NCBI GenBank assembly: GCA_035632955.1 | Contig: DASQFU010000032.1 | Span: forward strand, 1-62,261 | Length of the DNA: 62,261 nucleotides | Source: DASQFU01 sp035632955 | GTDB taxonomy: Bacteria; Eisenbacteria; RBG-16-71-46 | Reading direction: 5' to 3' | The notes under the pieces: model-generated | Databases searched by the model: none | What the model was told of the DNA's origin: nothing | Seen by the model: only the letters and a program-made list of their open reading frames with translations | In this document: piece after piece, positions 59,015 to 62,261 of the stretch | Numbering within the stretch: the stretch's first letter is position 1 | How the letters are laid out: the number at the start of each line of letters is the position of its first letter | Position numbers and translations under genes: made by a program

Positions 59015-61738
59015 CTACTTCACGAGCGCGTTGGCGCCGCCGGGCCCACCCGTGCCCGCCGTTTCGATATCCCGGCCCGCTTCCAGCGCACGCTTGATGC
59101 GGGCGCGCGACTCGAGCAGGTGCGCCCGCGTGTAGTCGCCGAGCGGCGCTTCGCCGGCCAGCGTCTGGCGTGCGCGAGCGTCGATTCGGGTGAGCTGCAG
59201 CCGGGCGAGCGCGCGGGCGTCGTCCGGCGTTGCAGGCGCCGGGGCGACGACCAACGCGGCGAGCCGATCAACGTAGGCGCGCTGCAGCTCCCGCCGCGTG
59301 CTCGGACCTTCGAGCGCGCGCAACCCCGCTACTCCGCCGCCCACCTCGCTCCACAGGGAGCTGGTGAGCCGATCGAACAGCTCGGAGAGCTTGAACGCCT
59401 CCGGCGAGCGCGACTCGGCTTCGCGCACTCGAGCCATTAGGCTCGGGTTCATGAGCCCGCCGAGCAGCGCGTTCTGGATCGCGAACACCTTGTCGTTGAG
59501 GTTGTAGTCCACGCGCGCCTGCGGGGCGAACGGGCCCGGGATGCCCCAGTGACTCCAGCGATCCGGCCCGAGCCGGTTGAGCAACGCCGGCGAGACCTTG
59601 AACGCGTCGGTCGCAAACGCCCGCTGGCTGATCAGAGCCAGCGCTTCCCGCTGCGTCGCCGCCGGGATCGGCACCAGCGGATCGCCGCCGCCGTTCTGGC
59701 CGCGACGAGTCCGGAACTGATGCTGCCCACCGACATACTTGACGCTGAGCCCGAGCGCCTGACCGTACTGGCCGAGCAGGTTGTCCATTGCCCGGCGCAG
59801 CACCGGATATTCGCCCTCGGCGCCGATGATCCGGTCTTCGAGCTTGCCGCTCTTCCACAGCCCGGCGATGTACGCGCTGCGCTCGCGCGCGAACGACAAC
59901 GGATCGGCGCTGAGATCCCAGATGTTCGTGCGCGGGTCGAGCGCGTGCGCCGGGTAGGTGTCGTCATCGGTCGAGTACTCGTGCCCCGGCAACGCGGATT
60001 CGGCGGCGACCTTCTTCATGATCGCGTAATCCGCCTGCGGATCGGCCGCGCCCGTCGGCGTGTGCGCGTAGCGGATCGCCCACACGTCGTAATCGCCCAC
60101 GACCGTGCCGAAGTAATCGCCCTGCTTCGAACGGTCGGCGGCGATGTTCGGCGTCAGGTAGTCCATCACCGACGCCGTGAGCCCGTGCTGCCTGGTCCAC
60201 GACACGTCGTGGAGCTTGTCCACAGGCGTCGCCGTGCTCGAGCGGAAGTTGTGCCTCAACCCGAGCGTGTGCCCGACCTCGTGCATCGTCACCCATGTCA
60301 GCATCTCGCCGAGGAACTCCATCGGCACCGGGCTGCCGGGCGGTAGCGCTCCGTCGACGAGCAGCGCCGTGCGCAGCAGGCCGCCGGCGTCGGCGAGCCC
60401 CATCTGCGCGTCGCAGCGCAGGTCCTGCGGCAGATACGAAGGCCAGTTCCCGAGCGTGGGCTGCACCATCTCCGCCAGCGCGTCGGGACCGACGTAGCGG
60501 CGGTATGCGTTACGCCAGTTCTGAACGAACGCGCCCTCGATCAGGATATCGGCATCGAGAATCTCGCCGGTGCGTGGGTCGCGCCGCGAGGGTCCGATCG
60601 CGCCGAACGCCGGCTCGTGCGAGACGATCCAGCGAATCGTGCTGTAACGGACATCCTCGGGATCCCAGTTGGGGTCGCTGGGCGCGTCTACGGCGACGAT
60701 CGCGTCCCTGAACCCGGCGGCTTCAAAGGCCTTCCGCCACGCCTCGACCCCCTTCTTGATGTAAGGCCGGTACTCCACCGGCACGGTGTGATCGATGTAG
60801 AACGTGATCGGCTTGACCGGCTCGGAGAGTGTGGCGTTCGGGTCCTTCTTCTCCAATCGCCAACGGTTGGCGTAGCGGACCCAGAAGCTCTCGTGGTTGT
60901 CGTGGCTGAAATCCTTCACCACCGTGAGGAAGTTGCCGACCCGCTCGTCGGCGAGCCGCGGCATCATCGGCTGGTCGGGCAGCTTCGAGAACGAGTAGTG
61001 GACGGTCAGCGGAATGTAGCGGTCGTCCGGCACCGACGAGAGATCGAGCCCCTGGCGGTCGCCGGGCGCGTACGTGAGCAGCGCCTCGATCTCGACGTTC
61101 TCGGGGAACACTTTCGCGGAGGTGATGGCCGACCGATCCTTGTCGAAGCGCGCGGGCTTGTTATTCATCGCCTGGCGCATGCCATCGCCGAGATCGGTGA
61201 GATCGCTCACCAGGAAGGGCGCGAAGTCGACGAGGAGCGCCTTGCTCGAATCGTGGACGCTCTCGATCTTGAGCTTGGCGAGCACCGAATGGCCGTGCGA
61301 GAGGTCGCGCGCCGCCTCGAACGGGCTCCCCTTGGGCGCGACGAAGCGCGTGTTCTTCTCGAGCACGATCACGTAGTCGCCGTTGCGCTGGAATTCGAGC
61401 ACGCGATCGTTGAGCGGCAGGCCGCCGAGCAGGAAATGCGACCCGATGCCGCGCGCCAGGCTGAAGATGCCGAGCACCGGCGTGTCGAGCTGGCTCGCAG
61501 GCAGCTCGAGGTAGAGGTTCTCGCGTTTCCTATAGAGCGTGAAGAAACCGCTCAGAACTTCGGCATCCTTGGTCACTTTCTTCCACTCCTGATACGGCTT
61601 GTCCTTGTCGGCCGTAGCCTCGCTTTCCTTCCCCTTGGCGGGCTTCTTGGGTGCGGCGACGGCCGCCGAGGCGAGCCCGAGCAATCCGATCACGGCCAGC
61701 GCCAGGGAGGCGCGAAAAAGCGGGACGCGCGACGACAT
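59015..61738 (-). CDS. Exported zinc metalloprotease (DUF5117/DUF4953-type)
   Basis: A 907-residue exported protein. A signal peptide (residues 1-29, AVAA cleavage) is followed by a Lys-rich linker, a DUF5117-like region (about 80-330) and a metzincin catalytic domain. The zinc signature HEVGHTLGLRH gives H486, E487, H490 and H496, with a downstream SVMDY methionine turn. Substrates of the family are not known. GGAGG 7 nt upstream fixes the start MSSRVPLF; the frame extends 18 codons further without a site. Length and order match many secreted homologues of environmental bacteria. Confidence 0.93.
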   Translation of the reverse strand: MSSRVPLFRASLALAVIGLLGLASAAVAAPKKPAKGKESEATADKDKPYQEWKKVTKDAEVLSGFFTLYRKRENLYLELPASQLDTPVLGIFSLARGIGSHFLLGGLPLNDRVLEFQRNGDYVIVLEKNTRFVAPKGSPFEAARDLSHGHSVLAKLKIESVHDSSKALLVDFAPFLVSDLTDLGDGMRQAMNNKPARFDKDRSAITSAKVFPENVEIEALLTYAPGDRQGLDLSSVPDDRYIPLTVHYSFSKLPDQPMMPRLADERVGNFLTVVKDFSHDNHESFWVRYANRWRLEKKDPNATLSEPVKPITFYIDHTVPVEYRPYIKKGVEAWRKAFEAAGFRDAIVAVDAPSDPNWDPEDVRYSTIRWIVSHEPAFGAIGPSRRDPRTGEILDADILIEGAFVQNWRNAYRRYVGPDALAEMVQPTLGNWPSYLPQDLRCDAQMGLADAGGLLRTALLVDGALPPGSPVPMEFLGEMLTWVTMHEVGHTLGLRHNFRSSTATPVDKLHDVSWTRQHGLTASVMDYLTPNIAADRSKQGDYFGTVVGDYDVWAIRYAHTPTGAADPQADYAIMKKVAAESALPGHEYSTDDDTYPAHALDPRTNIWDLSADPLSFARERSAYIAGLWKSGKLEDRIIGAEGEYPVLRRAMDNLLGQYGQALGLSVKYVGGQHQFRTRRGQNGGGDPLVPIPAATQREALALISQRAFATDAFKVSPALLNRLGPDRWSHWGIPGPFAPQARVDYNLNDKVFAIQNALLGGLMNPSLMARVREAESRSPEAFKLSELFDRLTSSLWSEVGGGVAGLRALEGPSTRRELQRAYVDRLAALVVAPAPATPDDARALARLQLTRIDARARQTLAGEAPLGDYTRAHLLESRARIKRALEAGRDIETAGTGGPGGANALVK

Positions 61739-62243
61739 GAGAAATCCTCCAAAGTGACGGTTCGGATGCGAAGCACCGGTGCCACCAATCATGCACCCGC
61801 ACCGAAGCGGATCGTAGCGGGAAGTCGGATCGGGAGCTTAAGTCGCGGCGAAGCGTGGTCGCGCGGGGCTCTGACCGGCGCGGTATTTCGACGAACCGGC
61901 GGCGCGCTTCGCCGCCCGGCTGCGTTCATGTCCTGCCGGTTTCTTCGGTTGGGTGCACCAGGCGGAGGGGCAAACCAGAGCCCAGATACACCCGCTCCGA
62001 AGGCTATACGCCGGAACGGTCCAAGCATTAGCTGTATTGACCCAACCCGGCTCCTATAGCAGATGAGCTGGATGTTGCCGCGATTCATACGCTCCGCGCC
62101 GCCGTTGACCCCGACTTGACGACCCGGGCAGGGAAGGTCTTCGTGACGCGGGGCCGTGGGCTGTTGCGCACGCGCGTAGACGCACGAAGGGCCGGAGGAT
62201 GGTTCCTCCCGGCCCTTCGCGGTGTGACGCTGCAGCGCTCGGA
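61739..62243. other. Intergenic stretch before the right edge
   Basis: No supported gene. A GC hairpin (about 61896-61919, CGGCG/CGCCG core) and the strong terminator at 62185-62219 are the only structures I see. No clear promoter for the metalloprotease was found. Confidence 0.5.
62185..62219 (-). terminator. Strong hairpin downstream of the right-edge gene
   Basis: An 11-bp outer stem (CGAAGGGCCGG / CCGGCCCTTCG) and an inner AGGA/TCCT stem. It lies 25 nt beyond the stop of the partial minus-strand gene and is probably its terminator. Confidence 0.7.
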
Positions 62244-62261
62244 CTAGAAGTCCTCGCCGCC
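62244..62261 (-). CDS. Last codons of a minus-strand gene cut by the window edge
   Basis: The minus strand reads GGEDF and a TAG stop from the window edge, followed by a strong terminator hairpin, which suggests a real gene end. Only five residues are visible, so no product can be named. Confidence 0.35.
   Translation of the reverse strand, partial: GGEDF

Noticed and set aside
61765..61785. TGGCACCGG...GC on the minus strand upstream of the metalloprotease
   Set aside because: The GG-to-GC distance is wrong for a sigma-54 promoter by two bases.

Overview
This 62.3 kb window is GC-rich (about two thirds G+C), densely coded and bacterial. No rRNA, tRNA, CRISPR array, insertion sequence or prophage gene was recognised. 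Signs of a diderm are a small outer-membrane barrel protein, several lipoproteins with clear lipoboxes, and large exported metalloproteins. The mix of large Ser/Thr kinase/TPR proteins, sigma-54-type regulators, a GreA fused to a long TPR-like region, bacillithiol-type chemistry and many FCB-group-like secreted proteins recalls uncultured lineages such as Candidatus Eisenbacteria. That placement is an impression only, because no marker gene in the window proves it.

Layout, left to right. 1-4 kb: the tail of a probable M1-type peptidase, a small secreted basic protein and two overlapping amidohydrolases. 4-7 kb: a cold-shock protein with a long structured leader, then pabB and a pabC-like gene (p-aminobenzoate/folate). 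7-16 kb: an alpha/beta hydrolase, a membrane diguanylate cyclase, a GNAT-diiron oxygenase pair, a short alpha-glucan phosphorylase, gamma-glutamylcyclotransferase, BshB1-like deacetylase and a DUF885 protein.

16-22.7 kb is the most unusual part. A 1713-residue protein joins a Ser/Thr kinase, a MalT-like ATPase, TPRs, GAF, a sigma-54-type AAA+ module and a Fis helix-turn-helix, and its sigma-54 contact loop is not GAFTGA. It is followed by a -24/-12 promoter-like site and three tightly coupled small genes: a secreted peptide, a degenerate AAA+ fragment without Walker A lysine, and a degenerate receiver.

23-34 kb: a D,D-carboxypeptidase, TauE permease, lamin-tail secreted protein, a breakpoint where two 5'-truncated genes meet, a Lon-like protease with a degenerate AAA+ module, a DUF2723 membrane protein, an aminotransferase, a GAF-coiled coil-GAF protein behind another -24/-12-like site, and a Nudix hydrolase. 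34-46 kb: a double-PDZ protein, RlmD-type methyltransferase, leucyl aminopeptidase, lipoproteins, a YacP/NYN nuclease, a Ycf48-like lipoprotein and an ABC exporter pair. 46-62 kb: a candidate structured RNA, a cytochrome c pseudogene, NAD synthetase, envelope proteins, a B3/4 protein, the GreA fusion, cobalamin adenosyltransferase, a Rho without its RNA-binding OB fold behind a long leader, a GT-C type membrane protein, PspC, EF-P with an unusual tip and a DUF5117-type metalloprotease.

Recurrent promoter signals are visible by eye: a vegetative -10 element TAGACT is seen four times, several genes appear leaderless, and a handful of sigma-54-like -24/-12 sites lie in intergenic DNA. All promoter, terminator and RNA calls are from reading the sequence only.
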